From UBA4582 sp047630175 (lineage in GTDB: Bacteria; Pseudomonadota; Gammaproteobacteria; Pseudomonadales; Azotimanducaceae), in assembly GCA_047630175.1 (NCBI GenBank), contig JBLHVI010000010.1, positions 28,078-92,077 on the forward strand: 64,000 nt of DNA, read 5' to 3'. Shown in pieces: positions 26,450 to 34,947 of the stretch. How positions within the stretch are numbered: the first letter of the stretch is position 1; every line of letters begins with the position of its first letter. The position numbers were made by a program, and so were the translations under genes. The notes under the pieces were generated by a model. It saw nothing but the letters and a program-made list of their open reading frames with translations, searched no databases and was not told where the DNA came from.

Positions 26450-27481
26450 TTGGCAAAAAAACAGAAAGTAATAGAAATCGGCGGTACCTCTGTGAAAGCC
26501 GGTGAACGGGATCTGATTCAATTACCGATTGCGAATCTGTACACCAATACAGCGATGAACCTCCCTGTGCATGTGGTCAATGGGCGCACCGCGGGACCGA
26601 CTGTATTCATCAGTGCCGCCATTCACGGTGACGAGCTTAACGGCGTGGAGATAATCCGGCGTCTACTTACCCAGCGCCGCTTCGAGCGTCTTAAGGGTTG
26701 CTTAATCTGTGTGCCGGTTATCAACGGTTTTGGGATGCTCCAGCACACGCGTTATTCACCCGACGGACGGGACCTCAATCGCTCTTTTCCTGGTTCGGAG
26801 AAAGGATCACTGACGGCGAGGCTCTGCCATATTTTTCTGCAGCAGGTCGTCAAACAGTGTGACTATGGTATTGATCTGCATACGGGGGCTATGCATCGAT
26901 CGAATTTACCACAGATTCGGGCCAATCTTGATGACGATGAGATTGCACGGCTGGCGTCTGCATTTGGTGTGCCGGTGCTACTGAACGCCAACGAGCGTGA
27001 TGGTTCGTTGCGGCAAGCGGCTACTGAGAATGATGTCAAAGTATTACTCTACGAGGCAGGTGAAGCCCTGCGTTATGACGAGGTATCTATCAAAGTAGGT
27101 GTTAACGGCATCCTTAATGTACTGCGGGCGTTGAGCATGATTCCGCCGATAAGGCGTCGCAAACCGCTGCCGGATCCTTTTGTCGCGCGCAGCAGTCGCT
27201 GGCTGCGAGCACCAGATAGTGGATCGTTTCACGCCAAGGTGAAACTCGGTGATCGGGTAAAGAAGGGTGAGTTGGTTGGCACGGTGTTTGATCCAACCAA
27301 TATTTTCAGTGGCATTAGTACGCGCCTGCTGTGCCCATTCGATGGTATTGTTATCGGCCAGTCTCGGATCCCTTTGGTGAACGAAGGCGATGCGCTAGTT
27401 CACTTAGCCAGGTTTGAGGAAGACATGGCTGAGGTAGAAGCCGAAATGGATGTTTTTCATGACGCTTATGATAGCGAGTAA
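26450..27481 (+). CDS. succinylglutamate desuccinylase/aspartoacylase family protein
   Basis: A 343-residue zinc carboxypeptidase-like enzyme. The metal motif is in AAIHGDELNGVE (HxxE), the third ligand in DLHTGA, and a C-terminal beta domain follows. It probably releases an acyl or amino-acid group from an amide. The start is TTG (26450); no in-frame ATG exists nearby. Two acyl-CoA dehydrogenase genes follow and may be cotranscribed. Confidence 0.85.
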   Translation: MAKKQKVIEIGGTSVKAGERDLIQLPIANLYTNTAMNLPVHVVNGRTAGPTVFISAAIHGDELNGVEIIRRLLTQRRFERLKGCLICVPVINGFGMLQHTRYSPDGRDLNRSFPGSEKGSLTARLCHIFLQQVVKQCDYGIDLHTGAMHRSNLPQIRANLDDDEIARLASAFGVPVLLNANERDGSLRQAATENDVKVLLYEAGEALRYDEVSIKVGVNGILNVLRALSMIPPIRRRKPLPDPFVARSSRWLRAPDSGSFHAKVKLGDRVKKGELVGTVFDPTNIFSGISTRLLCPFDGIVIGQSRIPLVNEGDALVHLARFEEDMAEVEAEMDVFHDAYDSE

Positions 27482-27523
27482 CGTCACTAACATTAGATTC
27501 TGTCAGTGTTTGGAGGTTTCACG

Positions 27524-28660
27524 ATGTTTCAGGGTTTGCACTTTGAGCCAGTCACGCTCCCGGCTAGTAGTGTCGTTCTGCGAGCAGAGGTCCGAGCGTT
27601 TGTAGAAGCTGAGTTGTCGGCTGACTACTTGCGCAATGCAGACTTCAATGCTGGTGATTCAGCGCAGTTCAGTCAAAAACTTGGACAACGTGGATGGATA
27701 GGAATGACCTGGCCGGTTGAGTACGGTGGTCAGGCGCGCTCTTTTCTTGATCGTTACGTGGTGACTGAAGAGTTGCTCGCGGCGGGTGCGCCGGTAGGTG
27801 CACACTGGATTGCTGATCGACAAAGTGGCACTCAGCTATTGAAGTTTGGATCTGAGGGCCAGCGACAGGCTTACCTGCCGCGTATCGCTCGAGGTGAATG
27901 TTTTTTCTCTATTGGCATGAGCGAACCTGACACGGGCTCTGACTTGGCATCGATTCGCACCAGCGCCGTTAAGGTCGATGGTGGCTGGTGTTTAAACGGC
28001 AGTAAGATCTGGTCCAGCGGTGCTCACCTAAACCATTATATGATTGCGTTGGTGCGTACTGAAGCAGCGTCAAGTAATCGACATGCTGGCTTAAGCCAGT
28101 TTATCGTCGATTTGCATAACCCTCAGGTAACTATTAAAGGCATTCGCAATCTAGCTGGCGATAGCGACTTTAATCAAGTGTTCTTTGATGATGTATTCGT
28201 ACCTGACGAAAGCGTCATTGGGCGCCCCGGCAATGGCTGGGAACAAGTTGTCAGTGAGTTGGGTTATGAGCGCAGTGGGCCAGAACGTTTTCTCAGCGCA
28301 TTTCGAGTGCTTGTCGAATTTGTCCGCGAAGTCGGCGATCAACCGACACCGGCGCAGCAAGCCCTTATTGGTCGACTAGTAGCCAGTTTAGTGACGTTAA
28401 GGCGTATGTCTATTTCAGTTGCGGCCATGCTTGAAGCGGGCAAAACTCCGATCACTGAAGCTGCGCTGATCAAAGATCTTGGCAATACCTACGAACGCAT
28501 GGTGCCAGAACTGATTCGTGTTCTAGCACCGCAGCAGACATCGGTACGATTCAAAAACACCCTGAATCAATGCATATTGCATGCGCCTTCTTTCACCCTG
28601 CGTGGCGGTACTCGGGAAATTCTCCGTGGCGTTATCGCTCGCGGCCTTGGTCTACGCTAG
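27524..28660 (+). CDS. acyl-CoA dehydrogenase
   Basis: A 378-residue FAD enzyme with ACAD landmarks: GMTWPVEYGG, FSIGMSEPDTGSDLASIRT and the C-terminal GGTREILRGVIARGLG. TGGAGG 7 nt before ATG 27524 decides the start. It is followed 9 nt later by a second, shorter ACAD, as in paired FadE-type heteromers of steroid or branched-acyl catabolism in Actinobacteria and marine Proteobacteria. The substrate is unknown. Confidence 0.9.
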   Translation: MFQGLHFEPVTLPASSVVLRAEVRAFVEAELSADYLRNADFNAGDSAQFSQKLGQRGWIGMTWPVEYGGQARSFLDRYVVTEELLAAGAPVGAHWIADRQSGTQLLKFGSEGQRQAYLPRIARGECFFSIGMSEPDTGSDLASIRTSAVKVDGGWCLNGSKIWSSGAHLNHYMIALVRTEAASSNRHAGLSQFIVDLHNPQVTIKGIRNLAGDSDFNQVFFDDVFVPDESVIGRPGNGWEQVVSELGYERSGPERFLSAFRVLVEFVREVGDQPTPAQQALIGRLVASLVTLRRMSISVAAMLEAGKTPITEAALIKDLGNTYERMVPELIRVLAPQQTSVRFKNTLNQCILHAPSFTLRGGTREILRGVIARGLGLR

Positions 28661-28669
28661 GAGTTTGTT

Positions 28670-29728
28670 GTGAGTCATCAACAGTTAATTGTCGATAGCG
28701 TACGCCGAATACTGCGAGATCTGTGTAGTAAGGAGATTGCGGACAGTGCTGAGGCTGGTTGCTGGCCGGCAGAACTGTGGCAAACACTGGAAGACAACGG
28801 TCTAACCCTCGCGGGTATCAGTGAAGCGAGTGGTGGTGCTGGTGGCGAGCTTGCGGATTCTCTGGTGGTCATTCGTGAAGCGGCATTTGCCGCGGCCCCA
28901 TTGCCTTTGGCTGAAACGTTCATCGCAGCACGCCTATGCGAGCTTGTCGGGGTCCTTGTACCTGAAGGGCCGTTAACAGTTGCGCAGCAGGTTATGACCC
29001 TACAACACGAAGAGGGTACGTATCGATTACAAGGCGTATTGGTAGACGTTGCATTTGCTACATGGTGCAGCCACGTAATTGTCGTCGCCAAGGATAACGA
29101 GCAACAATATTTGTGCTTGCTGCCGCTCAAGGGGCTGACGCATCTAACGACAGTGTCGATGGCCGGTGAGCCACGTAGCGACTTGTCAGTCGATGTTCAG
29201 CTACCAAAGAACGCGGTGACTAAAGCTTTCGTCGACAATGTTGATATCGATCTTATCGATGAACTTTGGAGCTTCGGTGCGATAACTCGAGCGGTGATGA
29301 TGAGCGGCGCGATGGCGAGCATTCTTGATATGTCGGTTGTTTATGCGACACAAAGACATCAATTTGGTCGACCCATCGCTCAATTTCAGGCGATCCAACA
29401 ACAGCTTGCCGTATTGGCAGGTGAAGTTGCAGTCTGCCAGCGGGCGGCAGATTCTCTGGTCGATACCATCGGTACTATCAATCATCTGGACATTGCCATT
29501 GCCAAGGCACGAATTAATGAAGCTGTTGGTCCCGCGACTGAGATTGCCCATCAAGTGCATGGCGCAATGGGCTATACGCTTGAGCATGGGCTGAATTTGA
29601 GAACCCGACGACTGTGGTGCTGGCGTGACGAATACGGCAATGAACTGCATTGGCAACAGCGTATCGGCGAGTATGTGGTGACTCGCGGCGCCGACGAGCT
29701 TTGGTCTTTAATTATTGCCGCCGGCTGA
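28670..29728 (+). CDS. acyl-CoA dehydrogenase (shorter partner)
   Basis: A 352-residue ACAD-like protein with a GTG start preceded by AGGAG. It has the ACAD C-terminal signature region (ATQRHQFGRPIAQFQAIQQQLA and HQVHGAMGYTLEHGLN). The central FAD-binding motif is weaker than in its neighbour. Such short partners form heterotetramers with a full-length ACAD, which fits the 9-nt spacing. Confidence 0.87.
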   Translation: MSHQQLIVDSVRRILRDLCSKEIADSAEAGCWPAELWQTLEDNGLTLAGISEASGGAGGELADSLVVIREAAFAAAPLPLAETFIAARLCELVGVLVPEGPLTVAQQVMTLQHEEGTYRLQGVLVDVAFATWCSHVIVVAKDNEQQYLCLLPLKGLTHLTTVSMAGEPRSDLSVDVQLPKNAVTKAFVDNVDIDLIDELWSFGAITRAVMMSGAMASILDMSVVYATQRHQFGRPIAQFQAIQQQLAVLAGEVAVCQRAADSLVDTIGTINHLDIAIAKARINEAVGPATEIAHQVHGAMGYTLEHGLNLRTRRLWCWRDEYGNELHWQQRIGEYVVTRGADELWSLIIAAG

Positions 29729-30208
29729 ATAGACGTTGCAGATATCGTATCACTTGGCAGATTCCCAGCTATAGGTAAGGCGTGCTGGGGCAATGTGCCC
29801 AATCAGACCAATCAGACATGGTCCTTGCAAATCAGACAGCATTATTGGAGGTAGCCGCTACAGGGTCGTCATCGATGACGGTGGGCAGTTGATACTACCC
29901 GGCAGTACAAAAATGTTTGCACTGCTTCGGAGCATTCGGAGACGCGCATGTTTGTAAACTACTCTGACAGTCACGTCAGCGAACTGAGCGAGTTGCATCA
30001 ACCCTTGGTGCACTTCAACCAAGCAAAACACCGCTGGATTGCCTGTGTTCGTCAGTTAGATATCGAATTTATGACACCCTTCCAAGCGCATTTTTTTCAG
30101 GGGCGCTGCTGTGCAATGCCTGCGCATTTAGGTCGGTGAACTAGTCGTGGTTAGCGACATTGCCCCGGGCGCTTAGCGTGACACAGACCAATGCGCCGGC
30201 TTGCTAGT
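29729..30208. other. 480-nt region with short repeats, no recognised gene
   Basis: It holds three copies of AATCAGAC (29801, 29810, 29830) and a perfect 14-nt palindrome CGTCATCGATGACG (29867-29880). A 63-codon frame at 29948-30139 follows a weak GGAGA but resembles nothing I know; it is not called as a gene. Confidence 0.4.
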
Positions 30209-31114
30209 CTACGCCAGTTGATAATCCGATTTGAGTGACAGGTCAGGGGTGCTCGAGGTCACTTGGCCGGTTGCCACCAGCCGTGCCATGGCGGCCAGTA
30301 CCGAACGCGCCGCCGCACCATACATACTTTTGTCAGTTTCCACGTACATCACGGGTACCATGTCGGTAATGCGGCTTTGGCCGGCACCAAGACATGCCAG
30401 TATCTGCTGTTCGCGCGCTAATCTGTGGTCAATAAAAGCCTGCACAAAGGCTTTGACGTCAGTAATACAGGTGCCGTGAGTCGGCCAGTACGTCTCATCA
30501 TCTCGCTCAAGTAATTTGGCTAGGCTGTCCATATACTGGGTCATATCGCCATCGGGAGGGCCTATAACACTGGTCGACCAACCCATCACATGGTCGCCGG
30601 TAAACAGGGCTTTCTCCTCACGCAGAGCAAAGCACATGTGATTGGACGTGTGCCCCGGTGTAAAAACGCACTCCACTGTCCAGCCGTCTCCGGTAATCAC
30701 GTCACCATGGCGAATTAATACGTCCGGTACGAAGTCCATATCGCCGCCTTCCTCAATTAACACCCCCTCGTCGAGCTTGGCTGCGCCGTGGGGCCCGTAA
30801 CCATAAGTTTGGGTGTTCCAGTAAGCCTTTAACGGCGCCGCCGCCGGCGAATGATCGAAATGCGTGTGGGTAATTAGGATATGCGTCACAGTTTCTGGCG
30901 CTAATAGCTGTTTAAGTGCCTCGATATGCTCCTCCAGTAACGGCCCAGGATCCACCACGGCAATGTTTCCCCGACCAATGATGTAGGTGCCCGTACCGCG
31001 AAACGTAAAACCACTGGGATTGCGGGCCGTCACCCTTCTGATCAAGGGTGTCAGCTCCTCCAACTGTGCATATTGATAGTCATATTGGTAGGTGAAGGGG
31101 ATTTTTGTCGGCAT
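30209..31114 (-). CDS. MBL fold metallo-hydrolase
   Basis: A 301-residue metallo-beta-lactamase-fold hydrolase. The metal motif is THTHFDHSP (HxHxDH), with further ligands in TPGHTSNHMCF and FTGDHVMGW. A C-terminal helical extension resembles LACTB2-type proteins. The ATG at 31114 is preferred to a GTG at 31126. Its substrate is unknown; LACTB2-like members act on RNA or thioesters. It diverges from the GAF-HD-GYP gene. Confidence 0.87.
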   Translation of the reverse strand: MPTKIPFTYQYDYQYAQLEELTPLIRRVTARNPSGFTFRGTGTYIIGRGNIAVVDPGPLLEEHIEALKQLLAPETVTHILITHTHFDHSPAAAPLKAYWNTQTYGYGPHGAAKLDEGVLIEEGGDMDFVPDVLIRHGDVITGDGWTVECVFTPGHTSNHMCFALREEKALFTGDHVMGWSTSVIGPPDGDMTQYMDSLAKLLERDDETYWPTHGTCITDVKAFVQAFIDHRLAREQQILACLGAGQSRITDMVPVMYVETDKSMYGAAARSVLAAMARLVATGQVTSSTPDLSLKSDYQLA

Positions 31115-31431
31115 AGTTAGCAACACCTATGTGATGTATTGATGATTTATGAGAAGCGTGCACTAAGCCGATTGTGTGGCAACAACCGTTGTCTTGTAAA
31201 GTGTCGCGTCAGGCGGTTTTAAATTAGTTGAGTGCTAGATGACCGGTAGTTTGTATAATTGCAGGCGCAGACTGCCCCATAGCGCGAACTCAGCGGAAGT
31301 CATAAAAGACCAACGATATGGCCAAAACGCGGTGCCCTGTAGTAGGCTATCGCGTAAATTATTTTTTTGATCAAAAGATAGGCAGTTATCCACAATGTGG
31401 CGTGGTGTTCTATCGTTCAGGAGACGCGCAC
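31115..31431. other. divergent promoter region
   Basis: 317 nt between the MBL and HD-GYP genes. A TATAAT at 31254-31259 on the plus strand is a candidate -10 for the HD-GYP unit, with a poorly placed -35 (TTGAGT, 20 nt away). A perfect 12-nt palindrome TTTTGATCAAAA lies at 31365-31376 in the presumed 5' leader. Nothing else is seen. Confidence 0.4.
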
Positions 31432-33204
31432 ATGGCAATAGATCAGGCCTCATTCAAGCGATTGATCGATATTGGTATCGCCCTGTCGGCAGAGAAAAAT
31501 CCCGATCGCTTAATGGAAACTATTCTGCTCGAGGCCAAGAGCATCGGTAATGCCGACGCGGGGACCTTGTATATCAGGACCAAAGAGGACCAACTGATGT
31601 TCGCTATCGTTAGGACCGACTCCTTAGGCATCGCCCAAGGGGGCACCACAGGCGTTGAGATCACGCTACCTATGGTTCAAATGTATGCACTGAATGAAGC
31701 GAGTGAACGTGCACCAAATTTTAAAAATATTGTCAGTCATGTTGCGCTGACAGGCCAGACGATCAATATTGAAGATGCCTACGATTCTGAGGCATTCGAT
31801 TTTTCCGGGACAAAGAAGTTTGATGAGGGCACGGGCTATCGATCCAAGTCGCTCCTAACGATACCTCTGAAGAATCGCCAAGAGCATGTCATCGGCGTAT
31901 TGCAACTGCTTAACTCGTTGGACCCTGCTAATGGTGACGTCGTGCCATTTAGTGAGGAGGTCGAGCCGTTGATGGAGGCCCTAGCTTCACAGGCGGCGGT
32001 GGCGCTGGAAAATCAGAATTTGATTGAGTCTCAAAAAAACCTGCTCGACTCCTTTATTGAGCTGATGGCCAGTGCCGTTGATGCCAAGTCTCCATACACG
32101 GGAGGGCACTGCCAGCGCGTACCCGAACTCACCGAAATGTTGACCAAGGCCGCGTGTGATTCAACGGAGCCAGCTTTTTCGGCGTTTAATCTGACGGAAG
32201 AAGAGTGGTATGAGTTGCATATCGCCGCTTGGTTACATGATTGTGGAAAAGTGACGACGCCGGAATATGTCGTTGATAAAGCCACTAAGTTAGAGACCAT
32301 AACCGACCGGTTGCACGAAGTCCGCTTGCGCTTTGAGGTTGTCAAGTCTGAGTCGGTGATCGACTACCAACGCCAGCTGCTGGCAGGGGCCAAAGATACG
32401 AAAGCCTTGAAGGATGCCCTTGAAATGCGCTTGAATCAACTCGACGATGATTTTGCCTTTGTGGCTGAGTGTAATCTCGGCGGTGAATTCATGGAGGACG
32501 CGCGTCTAGAGCGACTGTGCCAAATCGCTGATATCGAATGGACCCGCACACTAAGCGATCGTATTGGCCTGTCTCATGAAGAGGTAAAGCGCAAGGCATT
32601 AACGCCCGAACCCACGTTACCTGTGCGTGAGAAGTTATTAGCCGATCGGCCAGATCACATCATTGCGCATGACACGGTAGTGCATTCGGCGGACCCAGAG
32701 AATATTTATGGCTTTCAGATCGAGGTACCCGAACACAAATACAATTTGGGTGAGCTTTACAACCTGAGTATCAAGCGTGGCACGCTAACGACCGAGGAAC
32801 GCTTCAAAATCAACGATCATATTGTCCAAACTATTGTGATGCTGGAGAACTTACCGTTTCCTGCCCACCTTGAACGAGTGCCTGAAATCGCTGGGGGCCA
32901 CCACGAGAAAATGGACGGTACAGGTTATCCGAGGAAACTTAAGGGTAGCGAGATGTCTGTGCCGGCGCGCATCATGGCGATCGCGGATGTTTTCGAAGCA
33001 CTAACCGCAGCTGACCGGCCTTACAAAACCCCCAAAAAGCTCAGTGAAAGTATCAAAATCATGTCGTTTATGGTCAAGGATCAGCATCTTGACGGAGAAC
33101 TCTTTAGATTGTTTTTACAGTCGGGCGTCTTCCGCGATTACGCCGATAAATTTTTACAACCTATGCAGTTGGACGCGGTGGATATTAATCAGTATCTGGC
33201 GTAA
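31432..33204 (+). CDS. GAF-HD-GYP cyclic-di-GMP phosphodiesterase
   Basis: A 590-residue cytoplasmic protein. The N-terminal GAF domain (about 8-190) is paralogous to that of the diguanylate cyclase at 19096. The HD-GYP domain follows, with HDCGK and the GYP signature HHEKMDGTGYP. A long charged insertion lies between the HD and GYP motifs. HD-GYP enzymes hydrolyse c-di-GMP to pGpG or GMP. The ATG at 31432 has AGGAG 8 nt upstream; the open frame before it has no good ribosome site. The next gene starts 4 nt after the stop. Confidence 0.92.
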   Translation: MAIDQASFKRLIDIGIALSAEKNPDRLMETILLEAKSIGNADAGTLYIRTKEDQLMFAIVRTDSLGIAQGGTTGVEITLPMVQMYALNEASERAPNFKNIVSHVALTGQTINIEDAYDSEAFDFSGTKKFDEGTGYRSKSLLTIPLKNRQEHVIGVLQLLNSLDPANGDVVPFSEEVEPLMEALASQAAVALENQNLIESQKNLLDSFIELMASAVDAKSPYTGGHCQRVPELTEMLTKAACDSTEPAFSAFNLTEEEWYELHIAAWLHDCGKVTTPEYVVDKATKLETITDRLHEVRLRFEVVKSESVIDYQRQLLAGAKDTKALKDALEMRLNQLDDDFAFVAECNLGGEFMEDARLERLCQIADIEWTRTLSDRIGLSHEEVKRKALTPEPTLPVREKLLADRPDHIIAHDTVVHSADPENIYGFQIEVPEHKYNLGELYNLSIKRGTLTTEERFKINDHIVQTIVMLENLPFPAHLERVPEIAGGHHEKMDGTGYPRKLKGSEMSVPARIMAIADVFEALTAADRPYKTPKKLSESIKIMSFMVKDQHLDGELFRLFLQSGVFRDYADKFLQPMQLDAVDINQYLA

Positions 33205-33208
33205 TCGG

Positions 33209-34849
33209 ATGCTAGCCTGCTGGTTTTCCGGCCTGTTTTGTCGCTGGTGGTTATTGTACACCTTCGGCGGATTAGTGGTCATGACGGTGTTTGCACCGCC
33301 TGCGTTGTCTGCTGCAGTTGATAGCACTCAGCAAACAATCACGATCGCTTTGACCCAGGAGCCGCCAAGCCTCAATGCGACGCAATCAACAGATGTTGTT
33401 AGTTTCTTTGTTCTGGGACATGTTAACGAGGGGCTGGTTCGTTACGACCGGCGCGGCAGGGTAGTCCCTGCAGGCGCCAACGACTGGGTAGCCGAAGATA
33501 ATCATATCGATTTTACGTTGCGCGATGATGCGCGCTGGAGTGATGGCAGCGAGGTCACTGCAGCTGATTATGTGTATGCCTGGCAATTACTGCTAGATCC
33601 GGATACCGCAGCGCCGTACGCTTCGATTATGTTGCCGATAAAAAATGCAGCAGCAATTATTCGCGGCGATCTGCCGCCCACGGCACTGGGTGTAAAAGCG
33701 TTGTCGACACGTCAGTTACGGGTCCAATTAGAGCGGCCATGTGGTTACTGTATAAGCCTTATGGCCCACGCAGCTTTTTACCCCATCAAGCAAGAATTTC
33801 ACGAGATTCAAGGCAGTCGTTACGGCGCTGAAGCAGACACGCTCTTGTATAACGGCCCATTTACCTTAAGTCACTGGACCCATGGCGCGCAACTTACCTT
33901 GACCCGAAATCCTCATTACTGGGATCGTGAGACAATTAGCCTAACAGCGATTAATATTGATTACATTACCGAGGACAATCGGGCTCGACTGAATCTATTT
34001 CGCGACGGCAGTATAGCGCTCGCCAAACTGGGCGCTGAAACCGTTGCTGACGCCGTGAGTCAAAAGATGCGGTTACGCACTTTTGCCACTGGTGGGCTCT
34101 CATACCTGCGAATTAATGTTGATGAGGGTCGCCTGATGGCCGAACTAAAACTGCGGCACGCCATGTCATTAGTGTTTGACTCTGACGAGTTCGTCAATAA
34201 AGTAATTGGGATACCCGGCTATAAGCCAAGTACCAGTTTTTTTCCTAGCTGGTTGCCGGGTGATAGCCGCTTATTTGCCGAGGAACACCCACCGCTAAAA
34301 TCTAAACGTGATCTGGTACTAGCGCGACAACTCGTGGATGAGGTGAGGCGAGAAAACGGTGATGACAATCTGCCAGCAATTACGTTACTGACGGTAGCAT
34401 CACCTACCGGTGCTAAAGTAGCCGAATACCTGCAAGGTTTGGCGGCCCAGCATCTTGGCTTAACCGTCAAGATCGATCAACAAACGTTTAAGCAATACTT
34501 AGCGAAGGCAGCGCAGGGTGATTTTGACATGGCGATTTCTAGCTGGTATCCAGACTTTAACGATGTGATGACCTATGCCGATCTGTTAGCGAGTTGGAAC
34601 GGCAATAACCGCGGCCATTATGACAATCCAGAATACGACCGTTGGCTGGAAATACTGCAAAGCAGTGCGGTCGTGCAGACCCGCATGGAGGCTGCGGCGC
34701 AGTTGCAAGATATTATTGTTAATGATGTGCCGGTGATACCGATGGCTGAGACCGGCTCCGCTTATCTGCAACACCCAAAGTTACGGGGTGTTGTACGCCG
34801 CGTGATAGGTCCTGACCCGGACTATAGCCGAGCCCGCGTTGTTCCGTAA
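33209..34849 (+). CDS. ABC transporter substrate-binding protein, family 5 (peptide type)
   Basis: A 546-residue OppA-like periplasmic receptor. An N-terminal signal segment ends near PPALSA. The family features TQEPPSLNATQSTDVVS, WSDGSEVTAADYVYAWQ and LTRNPHYWD follow. The ATG at 33209 is 4 nt after the HD-GYP stop; the frame is open further upstream, but only inside the HD-GYP gene. No permease or ATPase genes are adjacent, so it either serves a distant transporter or acts as a sensor component linked to c-di-GMP turnover. Confidence 0.88.
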   Translation: MLACWFSGLFCRWWLLYTFGGLVVMTVFAPPALSAAVDSTQQTITIALTQEPPSLNATQSTDVVSFFVLGHVNEGLVRYDRRGRVVPAGANDWVAEDNHIDFTLRDDARWSDGSEVTAADYVYAWQLLLDPDTAAPYASIMLPIKNAAAIIRGDLPPTALGVKALSTRQLRVQLERPCGYCISLMAHAAFYPIKQEFHEIQGSRYGAEADTLLYNGPFTLSHWTHGAQLTLTRNPHYWDRETISLTAINIDYITEDNRARLNLFRDGSIALAKLGAETVADAVSQKMRLRTFATGGLSYLRINVDEGRLMAELKLRHAMSLVFDSDEFVNKVIGIPGYKPSTSFFPSWLPGDSRLFAEEHPPLKSKRDLVLARQLVDEVRRENGDDNLPAITLLTVASPTGAKVAEYLQGLAAQHLGLTVKIDQQTFKQYLAKAAQGDFDMAISSWYPDFNDVMTYADLLASWNGNNRGHYDNPEYDRWLEILQSSAVVQTRMEAAAQLQDIIVNDVPVIPMAETGSAYLQHPKLRGVVRRVIGPDPDYSRARVVP

Positions 34850-34947
34850 TTGTCCGAGGGTCTCTCGTTAGTTGGGCTTACCGCGTAGCTCGACAATAAA
34901 TTCGTTAGCTTCATCGATAGATTTTTGCATAGCAGGAACGCGTTTCG

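Noticed and set aside
29948..30139. 63-codon frame with a weak GGAGA upstream
   Set aside because: No family resemblance and only a marginal ribosome site; described in the intergenic entry instead of being called as a gene.
33044..33208. N-terminal extension of the peptide-binding protein into the HD-GYP gene
   Set aside because: The extension lies in another frame of a strong gene and would destroy the signal peptide; the ATG at 33209 fits better.
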